A stretch of DNA of 64,000 nucleotides, from the NCBI GenBank assembly GCA_017302835.1, contig JAFLCC010000016.1, positions 1 to 64,000 of the forward strand, in the 5' to 3' direction. The position numbers and the translations under genes were made by a program. The notes under the pieces were generated by a model. The model was not told where the DNA came from and made no database searches. It saw only the letters and a program-made list of their open reading frames with translations. Each line of letters begins with the position of its first letter. The stretch's first letter is position 1. This stretch comes from Deltaproteobacteria bacterium. Its GTDB lineage: Bacteria > Bdellovibrionota > Bdellovibrionia > Bdellovibrionales > Bdellovibrionaceae. Positions 7,584-15,907 of this stretch are shown piece after piece.

Positions 7584-8324
7584 CTAAAAGACTATAAATT
7601 CTTCTATATACTTATTGAAAACTTCAGGCTGTTCTATATTCGACAAGTGACCAGCATTTTCGATAATTTTAAAATTCGAATGTTCAATATCTTTTGATAG
7701 TTTCAAATTTACATCAACAGACGTTACTTTATCCTCAGCACCTACTAACACTAAAGTGGGGCAAGTAATTTCGGTCAGATATGGAGTGCAATCGTGTCGA
7801 GAGGCCAAAGCGCCGGCGACCATGGCAATATTTTCGGAAGAATTTGTCGTAATCATATTCATTACTTTCTTTTGTACTTCTGGTTTTTCTGAAATAGTTG
7901 TTTCAGACAAGACACTCATAGAAAATTCCTGAGCAAATCCGAGCAAACCTTCTTTTTGTATTCTTAAAATGAGTTCATATCTCTTATCTTTAGTTGCATT
8001 GCTATCAGTGGCCGACATGGTATCACACAATATGAGTCCAGATAAGTATTCTGGATACTTATGCGCAAAATGAAGTGCGATATATCCGCCCATGGATAAG
8101 CCACAAAGAATTACTTTTTCTAAACCATTCTGATCTATCAATAATTTAATATCGTCAGCAAAATGCGCGATCATCCACGGGCCTATATCTGACGGCCCGT
8201 AACGATGACCGCGCAAATCAGGAGTGAAAACATTGTACTTACTTTTAAAAGCTATTGATTGGTCCATCCACATTAATGAGTTGAATGGAAACCCATGAAG
8301 GAAAATTAGATTTACTTTTGACAT
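7584..8324 (-). CDS. Alpha/beta-fold hydrolase
   Basis: A 246-residue alpha/beta hydrolase without signal peptide. LIFLHGFPFNSLMW carries the oxyanion HG, GLSMGGYIAL the nucleophile elbow (Ser near 97), GAEDKV the acid (Asp near 197) and NAGHLSN the catalytic His (near 225). The size and the short cap resemble 3-oxoadipate enol-lactonase-like and related esterases, but no pathway genes lie nearby, so the substrate is open. Upstream is a small lysine-rich secreted protein, separated by an 8-bp tandem repeat. Confidence 0.9.
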   Translation of the reverse strand: MSKVNLIFLHGFPFNSLMWMDQSIAFKSKYNVFTPDLRGHRYGPSDIGPWMIAHFADDIKLLIDQNGLEKVILCGLSMGGYIALHFAHKYPEYLSGLILCDTMSATDSNATKDKRYELILRIQKEGLLGFAQEFSMSVLSETTISEKPEVQKKVMNMITTNSSENIAMVAGALASRHDCTPYLTEITCPTLVLVGAEDKVTSVDVNLKLSKDIEHSNFKIIENAGHLSNIEQPEVFNKYIEEFIVF

Positions 8325-8352
8325 TGATGCCTCAATTTTGAACTTTCTTCTT

Positions 8353-8384
8353 TTGAAATGTTGAAATGTTGAAATGTTGAAATC
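8353..8384. repeat. Tandem 8-bp repeat (four units)
   Basis: TTGAAATG is repeated at 8353, 8361 and 8369, with a fourth unit TTGAAATC at 8377. The array lies between the hydrolase start (8324) and the stop codon of the small secreted-protein gene (8384), so copy-number change would alter the leader of the hydrolase and possibly the last codons of the upstream gene. Confidence 0.8.
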
Positions 8385-8689
8385 TACTTTTTCTTGCTTG
8401 GACTATCTTTTTCTTTGTTAAGATAATCTTGTCTATTACTTTCGGTTCTTTCAATTTGAACACGTGCCTTGGCATTCCCAATTACCTCTGGGGATTCGTG
8501 ATTTTTAAGTTTTATTAATAGTTCTTTTTTTTTCTTATTTTCATTTTTATGTGCTCTTTTCTTTGCAGCTTTGCTTGCCGGTTCTGAAAATGGTTTTGGC
8601 ATCTCAGAGGCCTTTTGAGCCTCTTCTGCTAAACTAGTAACCGAAAAACCCATTATGATAGCAATTAAAAATAGACTTTGTAATTTCAC
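8384..8689 (-). CDS. Small Lys-rich secreted protein, unknown
   Basis: A 101-residue protein with a signal peptide (MKLQSLFLIAIIMGFSVTSL, cleavage after SLA). The mature part is very basic and low in complexity, with AKKRAHKNENKKKKELLIKL and a PSKKK terminus. Such composition fits a periplasmic nucleic-acid- or surface-binding protein, but no family is recognisable. The plausible signal peptide and charge make it a likely real gene. Confidence 0.65.
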   Translation of the reverse strand: MKLQSLFLIAIIMGFSVTSLAEEAQKASEMPKPFSEPASKAAKKRAHKNENKKKKELLIKLKNHESPEVIGNAKARVQIERTESNRQDYLNKEKDSPSKKK

Positions 8690-9028
8690 TTTATCCTTCC
8701 AACTGACAAACTAGTTTCATATCTTTAAATGGTGTTTTCCCATTTTGTCCTTTTTCAGTTTGATCATTTGATGCTCCTTATTTATCTATGATCGACAGTG
8801 CAACATTCGAGCCGATTATTGTGTGGCGTAGGATATCACCGGTCCTTCTGTGTAGTGGATGAAATACCCATTTAATGAGGAAAAAATCCTCAAGATCCAG
8901 AATAGCTGTATTGAAAATGTGAAGTCTCTACCTTCAAATCGCTAAGTACATGACTTCCGCCTCTGAAATTCAGGTGATCAAAAATCTTTTCAACCATGTT
9001 CAGAATTTACGTCACTTCATTCTCTGTT
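8690..9028. other. Intergenic stretch, no gene recognised
   Basis: 339 bases between two minus-strand genes. Short open frames only; one on the minus strand (about 8895-9000) gives MVEKIFDHLNFRGGSHVLSD, which I could not place. Nothing convincing otherwise. Confidence 0.4.
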
Positions 9029-9400
9029 TCAATGCTCTGTTAGGAGATTAATTTGTACATCAGATAATGATTGAACCTTGCAGGAACCTAGAAAATTAAA
9101 GCTCGAACTGGCGGATTCCCAGTCCTGGTTATGTCCAAGTAGTAGATCGTCGATGTATTTTGTATCTTTAGCGAGCAATTTCCTGGTTAATTCAATGTCC
9201 CAATTCGGAGTAAACACAAGGTACATCTGCATCCTGTCCAAACGGCAATCTATATTTTTATCGTTAATAACATGAAGCTCAGCGCGAAGTTTATTGAGAT
9301 ATACATTCGCGGACCTCATAAAGTCACCGTAGTCATATTCCAAAATCTGCGATAAATTTTTGCGAAACACGATTGTGTCAAAGCCCAGCTCGTATCTCAT
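9029..9400 (-). CDS. Conserved-looking hypothetical protein after sodB
   Basis: A 123-residue soluble protein beginning MRYELGFDTIVFRKNLSQIL. No signal peptide, no membrane segment, no family recognised. It is credible because a strong ribosome site, AAAGGAGGACAAA, sits directly before the ATG at 9400, even though that site lies inside the 3' end of sodB (23-base overlap). It ends the oxidative-stress operon, and its job may be tied to that. Confidence 0.65.
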   Translation of the reverse strand: MRYELGFDTIVFRKNLSQILEYDYGDFMRSANVYLNKLRAELHVINDKNIDCRLDRMQMYLVFTPNWDIELTRKLLAKDTKYIDDLLLGHNQDWESASSSFNFLGSCKVQSLSDVQINLLTEH

Positions 9401-10025
9401 TTTGTCCTCCTTTCAATGTGTGAATATTATGAGTTTTCGAAGCCACTATATTTTTTTCAAAAAATTTCCAATTCAGGATCTCCCAGAACTGACTCATATA
9501 TTTAGTTCTGTCATTTTGGTAATCCAAATAGTATGCATGTTCCCAGACATCACATACCAACAATGGAACCTGTCCACTCGTCAGAGGATTTTCGGCATTT
9601 TCGAGACCTTTAATTTCAATGTCTCCGTTCATGTTACCAATCACCCAGACCCATCCTGAGCCGAAAAGTGTCAAAGCAGCCTGATTAAAGTTTTCTTTAA
9701 ATTCCTGAACAGAACCGAACTGTTCTTCGAGAGTTTCTAAAACTTTGTTTGTGGGCTGTAGTTTGGCTGGACTTAGGCACTTCCAATAGAATTCATGATT
9801 CCAAGCCTGTGCGGCATTTTGATAAATGGCAATGTCAATGTCGTGACTCTTAATCAATGTCTCCTTAAGTGAATCATAGGACAAGACTGATTTGGCCATG
9901 AGAACATTGAGAGTCTCGATATATTTTTTGTAATGTTTGTCATGATGAAATGTCATTGTTCTGGCTGAAATATAAGGCTCTAAGGCATTGGTCTCGAAAG
10001 GTAGATTCATCGGTTCAAAAGTCAT
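9378..10025 (-). CDS. sodB: Superoxide dismutase, Fe type
   Basis: A 215-residue Fe/Mn superoxide dismutase converting superoxide to oxygen and peroxide. Metal ligands are visible: His in MTFHHDKHYKKY (about residue 27), His in QAWNHEFYW (about 77), and Asp and His in LLVCDVWEHAYYLDYQNDR (about 163 and 167). Gln in NAAQAWNH, with no matching Gln in the later FGSGWVWV motif, points to the iron enzyme. There is no signal peptide, so it is cytoplasmic. The last 20 residues (KTHNIHTLKGGQNEIRAGL) go beyond the usual family end and are encoded over the ribosome site of the next gene. Operon with the ferritin-like and glycine-zipper genes. Confidence 0.93.
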   Translation of the reverse strand: MTFEPMNLPFETNALEPYISARTMTFHHDKHYKKYIETLNVLMAKSVLSYDSLKETLIKSHDIDIAIYQNAAQAWNHEFYWKCLSPAKLQPTNKVLETLEEQFGSVQEFKENFNQAALTLFGSGWVWVIGNMNGDIEIKGLENAENPLTSGQVPLLVCDVWEHAYYLDYQNDRTKYMSQFWEILNWKFFEKNIVASKTHNIHTLKGGQNEIRAGL

Positions 10026-10049
10026 ATTTTTTCCTTCGTTGAATGTGTC

Positions 10050-10607
10050 CTAGGGTTCGAGTGGAGCTTCGGCCTGTAATTTCTGGAGATCAATTATTTC
10101 CAAATTTGCTTTGGCCCAAGTGTTTGTTTCGTTTAATAATTGAATATCCTGTCCACCAGTTGCGGAAAGGATCTTTTTTGCTTGTTGAATTTGTTGAGGA
10201 CTTTCACTATGCACCGATATTAGAATGCCTCCTGACTGTAAATATTGACCATACCGTTTGGCGGCAGGATCTGGTGTGCCGACCCCAACTAACGTTCCTG
10301 CAGTGGCACCTAGTATCCCTCCGACTATAATTCCCCCTGTCAACATTATCCATCGGCCTCCATTCAATCCCCCAATGCCTGACAGTGCGATAGCTCCCAC
10401 GATTGCTGCGCCTGCAATTGCACCGATGATTGCACCATTTTTTAACTGATATTTTTGAACTTGAGAAAAGTCTTTTGATCCATTTCGTTTCGATTGAAAA
10501 ACTAAAAGTGACGATATATCGAACCCAAATTTTGTGAATGATTGCACAGCCTTTTTGATTTCTTCCCGACTTCGGTAAATTGCAAAAGTAGCATCTTGCG
10601 AGTTCAT
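10050..10607 (-). CDS. Stress-protein-17M-like protein with glycine-zipper membrane segment
   Basis: A 185-residue protein. The N-terminal part (ATFAIYRSREEIKKAVQSFT, then FGFDISSLLVF) resembles the small alpha/beta domain of general-stress-protein 17M/YflT-like proteins. Two glycine-rich hydrophobic stretches follow (IIGAIAGAAIVGAIALSGIG and TGGIIVGGILGATAGTLVGV), then a second alpha/beta part (QSGGILISVHSESPQQIQQA) after VGVGTPDPAAKRYGQYL. Probably an inner-membrane stress protein of unknown mechanism. Its ATG overlaps the upstream ferritin-like stop as ATGA, and sodB follows 24 bases on, so the three are likely co-expressed. Confidence 0.75.
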   Translation of the reverse strand: MNSQDATFAIYRSREEIKKAVQSFTKFGFDISSLLVFQSKRNGSKDFSQVQKYQLKNGAIIGAIAGAAIVGAIALSGIGGLNGGRWIMLTGGIIVGGILGATAGTLVGVGTPDPAAKRYGQYLQSGGILISVHSESPQQIQQAKKILSATGGQDIQLLNETNTWAKANLEIIDLQKLQAEAPLEP

Positions 10608-11179
10608 GATCTAAAACCTGAGTTGTGTTGATCGACTTTGGCTAGTAAATTGGCCATTTCATCTGCATGATCCTCTTCGTCGGCGAGAATGTCTTCGAGC
10701 ATCCGTCTTGTTGTTGGGTCGTCAGCTCCAAACCATTGGATGTTTTTTCGGTAAACCTCAATTGCGATCCGTTCGGCAACTAAATCCTCTTTGATCATTG
10801 ATAACAGATCCTCTGCTTTTCCAAACTCTGTCGTCGATCGTGCGGAAATATGAGCTGGGTCAAAGTCGGCCTTTCCTCCCAGTTGACTGATTCTTTCAGC
10901 AATCATTAATGCATGACCCTCTTCACTTTCAGCATGCTCTTTAAATTCAGCGGCTACTTGCGGAAAATCGATTCCTTTTGCGGCGATTTGATGGTGTCGG
11001 TATCGTAGGACGCAGAGAAGTTCACTCGCCAAAGCCTGATTCAACAAGAGGCAGGCTTGTGTCAGATCCAAAGGGTAGTCTATTGTAACCGCGCCGCTCT
11101 CCAATGATTTCATTGCGTGCTTTCGTATTTCGAGAATATCAAGGGTTGATTCTTTGTTTACTGAGTTTTCCATAGACAT
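10604..11179 (-). CDS. Ferritin-like (bacterioferritin/Dps-type) diiron protein
   Basis: A 191-residue four-helix protein with evenly spaced carboxylate/His pairs of the ferritin-like superfamily: LASELLCVLRYRHHQIAA in helix A, FKEHAESEEGHALMIAERIS in helix B, IKEDLVAERIAIEVYR in helix C, and ILADEEDHADEMANLL in helix D. The repeated ExxxH with two further glutamates could form a diiron site for iron storage or peroxide use. No signal peptide. First gene of the operon with the 17M-like protein and sodB, which supports a role in iron and oxidative stress. Confidence 0.85.
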   Translation of the reverse strand: MSMENSVNKESTLDILEIRKHAMKSLESGAVTIDYPLDLTQACLLLNQALASELLCVLRYRHHQIAAKGIDFPQVAAEFKEHAESEEGHALMIAERISQLGGKADFDPAHISARSTTEFGKAEDLLSMIKEDLVAERIAIEVYRKNIQWFGADDPTTRRMLEDILADEEDHADEMANLLAKVDQHNSGFRS

Positions 11180-11299
11180 TGCCTCTTTCTAAATAGTTAT
11201 GAGTTTTGCTTCATGCAGCCATCCAAAATATTTATTGCAAGAATGTGTCCAAATTTGATTCCTATAAAATATGTGTCCTGTTAACCAAGAGGCGCAGAG

Positions 11300-11545
11300 C
11301 GCAGAGCGCAGAAATAAGATGAGTTTTCCAGTTTGGGAAAATTCCCGACTCTACGATCATCGTATTAAGTGGGGAAATGGGGCAAAAATCCTCGTAGTAT
11401 ATATTCATGGTCAGTAGATCTTTCATCAGTTTGGGAATCTTAAAGGCATCGGGTGGTTTATGACTTGAGCCAGTTATCAATACATTGCCTTGACGGTATC
11501 GACCCGCATTACTGTCTTCAGTTTCTTTAACAATCAAATGCAGGA
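11300..11545 (-). pseudogene. Fic-domain remnant
   Basis: On the minus strand, KETEDSNAGRYRQGNVLITG and SSHKPPDAFKIPKLMKDLL match the stretch of Fic proteins just before the active site (AGRYR...V.I.GS.H.PP....P.LM..L). The catalytic HPFxDGNGRxxR is only present as a decayed out-of-frame trace (HFP, then DDRRVGKI near 11330-11360). Fic enzymes transfer AMP from ATP to proteins; this copy cannot. It lies just upstream of the fibre-leader repeat, transcribed away from it. Confidence 0.5.
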
Positions 11546-11630
11546 GTGATCCATGTGGCCAGTAGGCGACAAAATGGCGACAACACGATGGCAATCGGCA
11601 AAATCCCATTGTTTTAGATGGAGACACGGA

Positions 11631-11760
11631 ATAAGTTTTACACAAAAATATAAATGTTTATCCTATTGTCATTGCTGGTGATTTGTTTGGGCTTTTCGAT
11701 GAATTTCTCAATTTGATATTCAAGTTAAGTCAAAATCTGTCGAAAGTTAAACGTATGGAC
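11631..11760 (+). repeat. Fibre-leader repeat, copy 2 (leader of fibre locus 1)
   Basis: Nearly the same 130 bases as 3891-4020, and its first ~55 bases recur at 15853-15907. It ends 66 bases before the lipoprotein start at 11827, so it very likely holds the promoter and leader of the lipoprotein-fibre operon. One frame (TTG 11683, ATG 11755) is open through most of it and into the lipoprotein gene. The substitutions between copies 1 and 2 in that frame are mostly non-synonymous, so I read it as non-coding. Confidence 0.7.
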
Positions 11761-11826
11761 AAAGAACCTGTTTTAGAACATTTAAAAATTTCATGTGGTG
11801 AAAATTCTTGGTTTTTTAAGGCATCA

Positions 11827-12141
11827 ATGTGTTTGTATTTTCGAAACTTCTTGTTATTGTTTTCATTGAGTGTTCTGCCTGGATGTTATTTGAATGCTAG
11901 TATTCAAGACATGAGTCCTACTAGTTCAACATCCCCCTCTTCCAGCCTTTTTGATAAAGTGACTGGTGCGGAGTTTGTTGCTGGAAGTAGTCAGTATGAG
12001 CACACACTCCTTCGAAATTACAGAAATATTTCTTCTGTTGGAAGTATCTCCAAAGAAATTCAATCAATCACTCCTCGTGGGTACAAGGCCTTTTCTTCTG
12101 TGCAAGGGACCTTGATTTCCTCCAAGGCGGCGAGCCCATGA
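11827..12141 (+). CDS. GCYxNASI lipoprotein, partner of fibre 1
   Basis: A 104-residue lipoprotein with signal MCLYFRNFLLLFSLSVLPGC, lipid-modified Cys at 20. It shares with the 103-residue product at 57361 the block GCYLNASI, then FDKVTGAEFVAGSSQY, and a RGYKAF segment near the end. The length match supports the start at 11827 over in-frame starts at 11755 and 11683; AAGG lies six bases upstream. Its TGA overlaps the fibre ATG as ATGA, so the two are translationally coupled. I infer an outer-membrane-linked helper, anchor or assembly factor for the fibre. The family is unknown to me. Confidence 0.8.
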   Translation: MCLYFRNFLLLFSLSVLPGCYLNASIQDMSPTSSTSPSSSLFDKVTGAEFVAGSSQYEHTLLRNYRNISSVGSISKEIQSITPRGYKAFSSVQGTLISSKAASP

Positions 12142-15038
12142 CTAGTCAATTGTGTTCTATTCTCCTATCATCGGTCGTTGTGATATTCATAGGAATCCAG
12201 AAAGCCCATGCAACGGGGGCAGGGATTACTTATCACGGTAGGCTTATAGATCCCAATGGCAATCCCGTTGTGAGTAGCAATGTTCAATTTCGGTTACAGA
12301 TCAAGACTCCTGGTAATGAAAACTGTTTGATGTATGAGGAAGTCCAAAATAAAGATCTCTCTATGACTAGTGGAGCTTATGCGGTGACTATCAATGATGG
12401 CACGGGATCAAGGCTTGATTCTACAGGATTTGCTCTGGATCAAATCTTTGCGAATCGAAATTCGTTTACCTTTGCTGGAGGCAATTGCGCCGCTGGGGCA
12501 ACCTACACTCCCAATGCAACGGACAGTCGGAAGATTCAGGTTTTCTTTAATGATGGAACCTTTCCCATAGGCCAGTGGGAACCCGTGGCTCCGATGGCAA
12601 TTAACTTTGTTCCTATGGCAATAGAAAGCATGCAAGTGGGTGGTTACAAGAAAGAGCAACTTATAAAGATTGCTGATGGGGTATCGACAACAGGAACAGA
12701 ACTCAATAGTGCTTCATGGACCGAGCTTCTAGCTTTGATTGGTGGAACCACCACTCAGTATGTGAAATCGGGATCGGCTAATTTCACGGCAGCTCCCCAG
12801 TGGAATGGAGTTCCTTCGGGAGCCAATGATCTTGTCAACAAAACCTATGTGGACGCACAGGTAGTGGCAGGTTTACCCAATGTGGGAACTCCAGGGACTT
12901 ATGCGAAAGTAACGACAGATACAAAGGGCAGAGTGACAACAGGAGCCGCCTTAGTGGAAGCAGATATCCCGACACTTTCCACTGCGGGAAAAGTCAGCGG
13001 CAGCGCTATCAATGCAGGCACCTTGGCCGGAAGCACCGCCATCAATTCCTCTGGAAATCTTGTGACCACGGGCACAGTTCAAGGAGCCACAGTGAGTGCG
13101 ACGAATCTGCGAGCCTACAACGGCGCTAATTATGTTCAACTGGCAGCGCCGGCACTAGGTGCTGGAAATTTGAATTTCATACTACCCTCCACAGATGGAG
13201 CTTCCGGTACTTTGATGAAAACCAACGGATCTGGTCAACTCAGTTTTGGAACTTTAAGTTCATCAGATATCCCTAGCTTGGATGCTGGAAAAATCACGAC
13301 AGGAACATTGCCTGTGGCTCGAGGTGGAACCGGACTCACGAGTTATGGGAACAACAGTGTATTGGTTTCGAATGGCACAGGCTCTGCGATAAGTTCATTG
13401 AATTGCACCATCGGACAAATCATCAAGTTTGATGCCTCTGGCTTTGCAGGGTGTGGCACCGATAGCACCGGTGGCTCTAGCCAATGGACAACCACGGGGT
13501 CTGATATTTATTACAATGCTGGGAAAGTGGGGATTGGACTGACGACTCCAGCTGCGGCGCTGGATGTTCTTGGTGCAAACACCACCGTTGGCAATGCCCC
13601 GGCAGCATTTATAGTCAACGGTGGCACATCAACTGCCGGCAGCGGAGCCAGTGGTGGGGCCATAGGTCTCAAAGGTGGTCTGGGGGATCGTGGCGGCAAT
13701 ATTTATCTAACAGGAGGTGACAATACTTTTGGCGCCTCTGGCGGATACCTGACGATAGAGGGCGGGAATTGGGGCGGACCCGGCGGCCTGGTCACTTTGT
13801 CTGGCGGTCTCGGGAAGAATGGATCTGTTGGTGGCACTTTATCACTCAAAGGGGGCAATAACTTCGGTGGTGGTCAAGGGGGGACGATTGATTTAGCTGG
13901 CGGCACCGGCACCGCAAATGGGAACGGAGGCGACCTAACTATATTGGGAGGGGCAAAGGCTGGGTCTGGCGCCGACGGGAATGTTCTTCTTGCCACCACG
14001 CGTGGCAACGTCGGTATAGGAACTACATCACCAGCGGCCCCCCTTGATGTGGCGGGAGATGTGAAGATTGGAAATAGCAGTGCTTCTTGCTCGTCCACAA
14101 ATAAAGGATCAATTCGTTACAACAATGCCTCGAGTGTTCTTGAGTTCTGCAATGGCACGAGTTGGAATCTGATTCAGGCAGCGGCTTGCAGTGATGCGAC
14201 TCCGAATGTTTTTGTGTTCACAGACCAATCGAATCAAACAACTTCAACACAAATTACTTCAGACATCGTTCAAGTGAGCGGCATTAATTGCACCATCCCC
14301 GTCACCGTTTCTGGAGTCGGCTCACCCCAATTCCAAATTTGCTCAGATTCCGGGTGTTCAAGTGTGGTGCAGGGCTGGACGAGCAGCCCTTCTTCCATTG
14401 TCAGCGGTCAGTACTTACAGGTTCGTCAGACCAGTGATGCCGCAGGTGGGGCTACAAGCCAGGCCACAATCATTGCGGGGACGACAGCCAGCATCTGGAG
14501 CATCTCAACTGCCGGTGGTGATTGTGTGGGAACGACTCCTCCCGTTGGTACTGTCTGCGCTGATGGCACCATCTACGCGGGAATTTCCCCTGACACTTCA
14601 GCGAAAATGTTCACCACCCGATGTGATTATGGACAGACCTGGAATGGCTCTGCTTGCATTGGTTCAAGACTTCCTCAGAATTGGAATAACGGAACGTCAA
14701 ATTGGACAACGACTGGCTATAGCAATAGCAACACAGGTAAGGCAAATTCTGCGGGCCTATTTACAAGTGCTGATGCGAGTTCCCCTTATGCTGCAGCAAC
14801 CATTTGTGAAAACCTAAATCAAGATGGCCACACGGATTGGTATTTGCCATCGAAAAATGAATTAAACATCATGTATGCGGGCAAAAATACGATCCGAAAC
14901 TTTGATACGAGTGGAACTTATTATTGGTCCTCGACGGAGAACAACAGTTTCGACTCGTGGAACCAGCGGATCTCTGACGGCAGCCAGAACATCGCCAGCA
15001 AGAACAACGCCTTCTTTGTCCGCTGTTCTCGTAGATAA
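12138..15038 (+). CDS. Mosaic trimeric fibre/adhesin with DUF1566 tip (fibre 1)
   Basis: A 966-residue secreted fibre. Signal peptide to about AHA (residue 26); N-terminal domain 28-160 beginning ITYHGRLIDPNGNPVVSSNV and containing FRLQIKTPGNENCLMYEEVQ, shared with the fibre at 57669; phage-tail-fibre-like shaft with LPVARGGTGLTSYGNNSVLV near 394; KVGIGLTTPAAALDVLG near 463; a Gly-rich beta-helix-like repeat region about 500-620 (GGxGGxxxLxGG units); NVGIGTTSPAAPLDVAGDVK near 625; Cys-rich linker; and a DUF1566/Lcl-type tip from about 805 to the end (WYLPSKNELNIMY, YYWSSTENN, FFVRCSRR). This layout resembles MAT fibres of Bdellovibrio, whose tips bind prey. Target unknown. Confidence 0.88.
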   Translation: MTSQLCSILLSSVVVIFIGIQKAHATGAGITYHGRLIDPNGNPVVSSNVQFRLQIKTPGNENCLMYEEVQNKDLSMTSGAYAVTINDGTGSRLDSTGFALDQIFANRNSFTFAGGNCAAGATYTPNATDSRKIQVFFNDGTFPIGQWEPVAPMAINFVPMAIESMQVGGYKKEQLIKIADGVSTTGTELNSASWTELLALIGGTTTQYVKSGSANFTAAPQWNGVPSGANDLVNKTYVDAQVVAGLPNVGTPGTYAKVTTDTKGRVTTGAALVEADIPTLSTAGKVSGSAINAGTLAGSTAINSSGNLVTTGTVQGATVSATNLRAYNGANYVQLAAPALGAGNLNFILPSTDGASGTLMKTNGSGQLSFGTLSSSDIPSLDAGKITTGTLPVARGGTGLTSYGNNSVLVSNGTGSAISSLNCTIGQIIKFDASGFAGCGTDSTGGSSQWTTTGSDIYYNAGKVGIGLTTPAAALDVLGANTTVGNAPAAFIVNGGTSTAGSGASGGAIGLKGGLGDRGGNIYLTGGDNTFGASGGYLTIEGGNWGGPGGLVTLSGGLGKNGSVGGTLSLKGGNNFGGGQGGTIDLAGGTGTANGNGGDLTILGGAKAGSGADGNVLLATTRGNVGIGTTSPAAPLDVAGDVKIGNSSASCSSTNKGSIRYNNASSVLEFCNGTSWNLIQAAACSDATPNVFVFTDQSNQTTSTQITSDIVQVSGINCTIPVTVSGVGSPQFQICSDSGCSSVVQGWTSSPSSIVSGQYLQVRQTSDAAGGATSQATIIAGTTASIWSISTAGGDCVGTTPPVGTVCADGTIYAGISPDTSAKMFTTRCDYGQTWNGSACIGSRLPQNWNNGTSNWTTTGYSNSNTGKANSAGLFTSADASSPYAAATICENLNQDGHTDWYLPSKNELNIMYAGKNTIRNFDTSGTYYWSSTENNSFDSWNQRISDGSQNIASKNNAFFVRCSRR

Positions 15039-15218
15039 CTTATTCATTTAATTATTTAATCATTTTTTTTGATTTCCCCCGCACTACAGTAGATGAAAAT
15101 GGCGCAAACAATTGTTCGTGAGCATTTGCTGCGCGGGCCTAAGTAGAAAATATTAAAAGCAGGGTAAAAATAATTTCTTTCATGGACCGATTTTTATACA
15201 ATTGGCCCGTTTTTGAAA

Positions 15219-15668
15219 TTATTTATATCGACGAAGCTGGCTTCGAAAATAGCTTGTTACTAAAACGTCGTTGGCCACTGTACAAACAGCTCCTGCTAAG
15301 GTGCTTACCGTCATGGTATTTGTATCAATTTCAATCTTGGCATTTTTAGGAGATGAATCTGTAATGCTTATACCAGGAGGACATGTTGACGACTTGGCGG
15401 CCTTCAGTAATCCCATTTCTAAAAGATCACCATTCAAAGAGTAAGGACCCGTCAGGGAAAAAATGCAATCTGGACTAATTGGTATCGTTTGTGTCATGGT
15501 TCCTTGTTTATAAAGGATATAGCTGTTTTTAAGAAATTGATAGGCAAATGGAGAAACCGCTGCGCCACTTTTACATGTCATAGTTTTAAATGACCAGAGA
15601 CCTTCAAGGTTTCCGGCAAAACCTAGGGTAGACGTCAATATAATTGCTGTAATTAGTTTAAAAATCAT
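15219..15668 (-). CDS. Small secreted protein, unknown
   Basis: A 149-residue protein with signal MIFKLITAIILTSTLGFAG and a mature part starting NLEGLWSFKTMTCKSGAAVS. LEGLWSxxxxxC near the start and paired cysteines (near 29, 66, 95 and 126) recall small beta-barrel periplasmic proteins, but no family is certain. The start at 15668 follows AGAGG; the alternative at 15716 lacks a signal-like N-terminus. It is convergent with the fibre gene. Confidence 0.7.
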   Translation of the reverse strand: MIFKLITAIILTSTLGFAGNLEGLWSFKTMTCKSGAAVSPFAYQFLKNSYILYKQGTMTQTIPISPDCIFSLTGPYSLNGDLLEMGLLKAAKSSTCPPGISITDSSPKNAKIEIDTNTMTVSTLAGAVCTVANDVLVTSYFRSQLRRYK

Positions 15669-15852
15669 TTTTTTGCCTCTTCTTGTTATGTTGTTAACTA
15701 CAGATTGGGCTATCATTTGATCGATGTTAGAGTCAAATTAATTTAGGTTTTTTATCTAATGACCGAGTTTCAATATCAATTTGATTTCTTCTTGTGAAAT
15801 AAGATTTTTCTTCATATTTATTCAGTTGTGATCGTATTAGATTGGAACACTA

Positions 15853-15907
15853 AATAAGTTTTACACAAAAATGTGAATGTTTATCCTATTGTTCGTACTG
15901 GTGATTT
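15853..15907 (+). repeat. Fibre-leader repeat, copy 3 (partial)
   Basis: The first ~55 bases of the leader repeat (AATAAGTTTTACACAAAAAT and on to GTGATTT) recur here, then break off and run almost at once into a copy of the fibre tip domain. This fits a deletion that joined a leader to the 3' part of a fibre gene. Confidence 0.75.

Noticed and set aside
9378-10025. Manganese type for the superoxide dismutase
   Set aside because: The Gln lies in NAAQAWNH as in iron enzymes, and the later FGSGW motif lacks the Gln typical of manganese enzymes. Metal preference still needs an assay.
11683-11826. Coding extension of the lipoprotein gene through the leader repeat (starts at 11683 or 11755)
   Set aside because: It would place about 25-48 residues before the signal peptide. 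The paralogue at 57361 has no such extension, and the repeat copies differ by mostly amino-acid-changing substitutions.
13511-14098. Open frames rich in Pro on the minus strand inside fibre 1
   Set aside because: They are antisense to Gly-rich repeats (GGN codons read backwards give Pro) and have no start signals.
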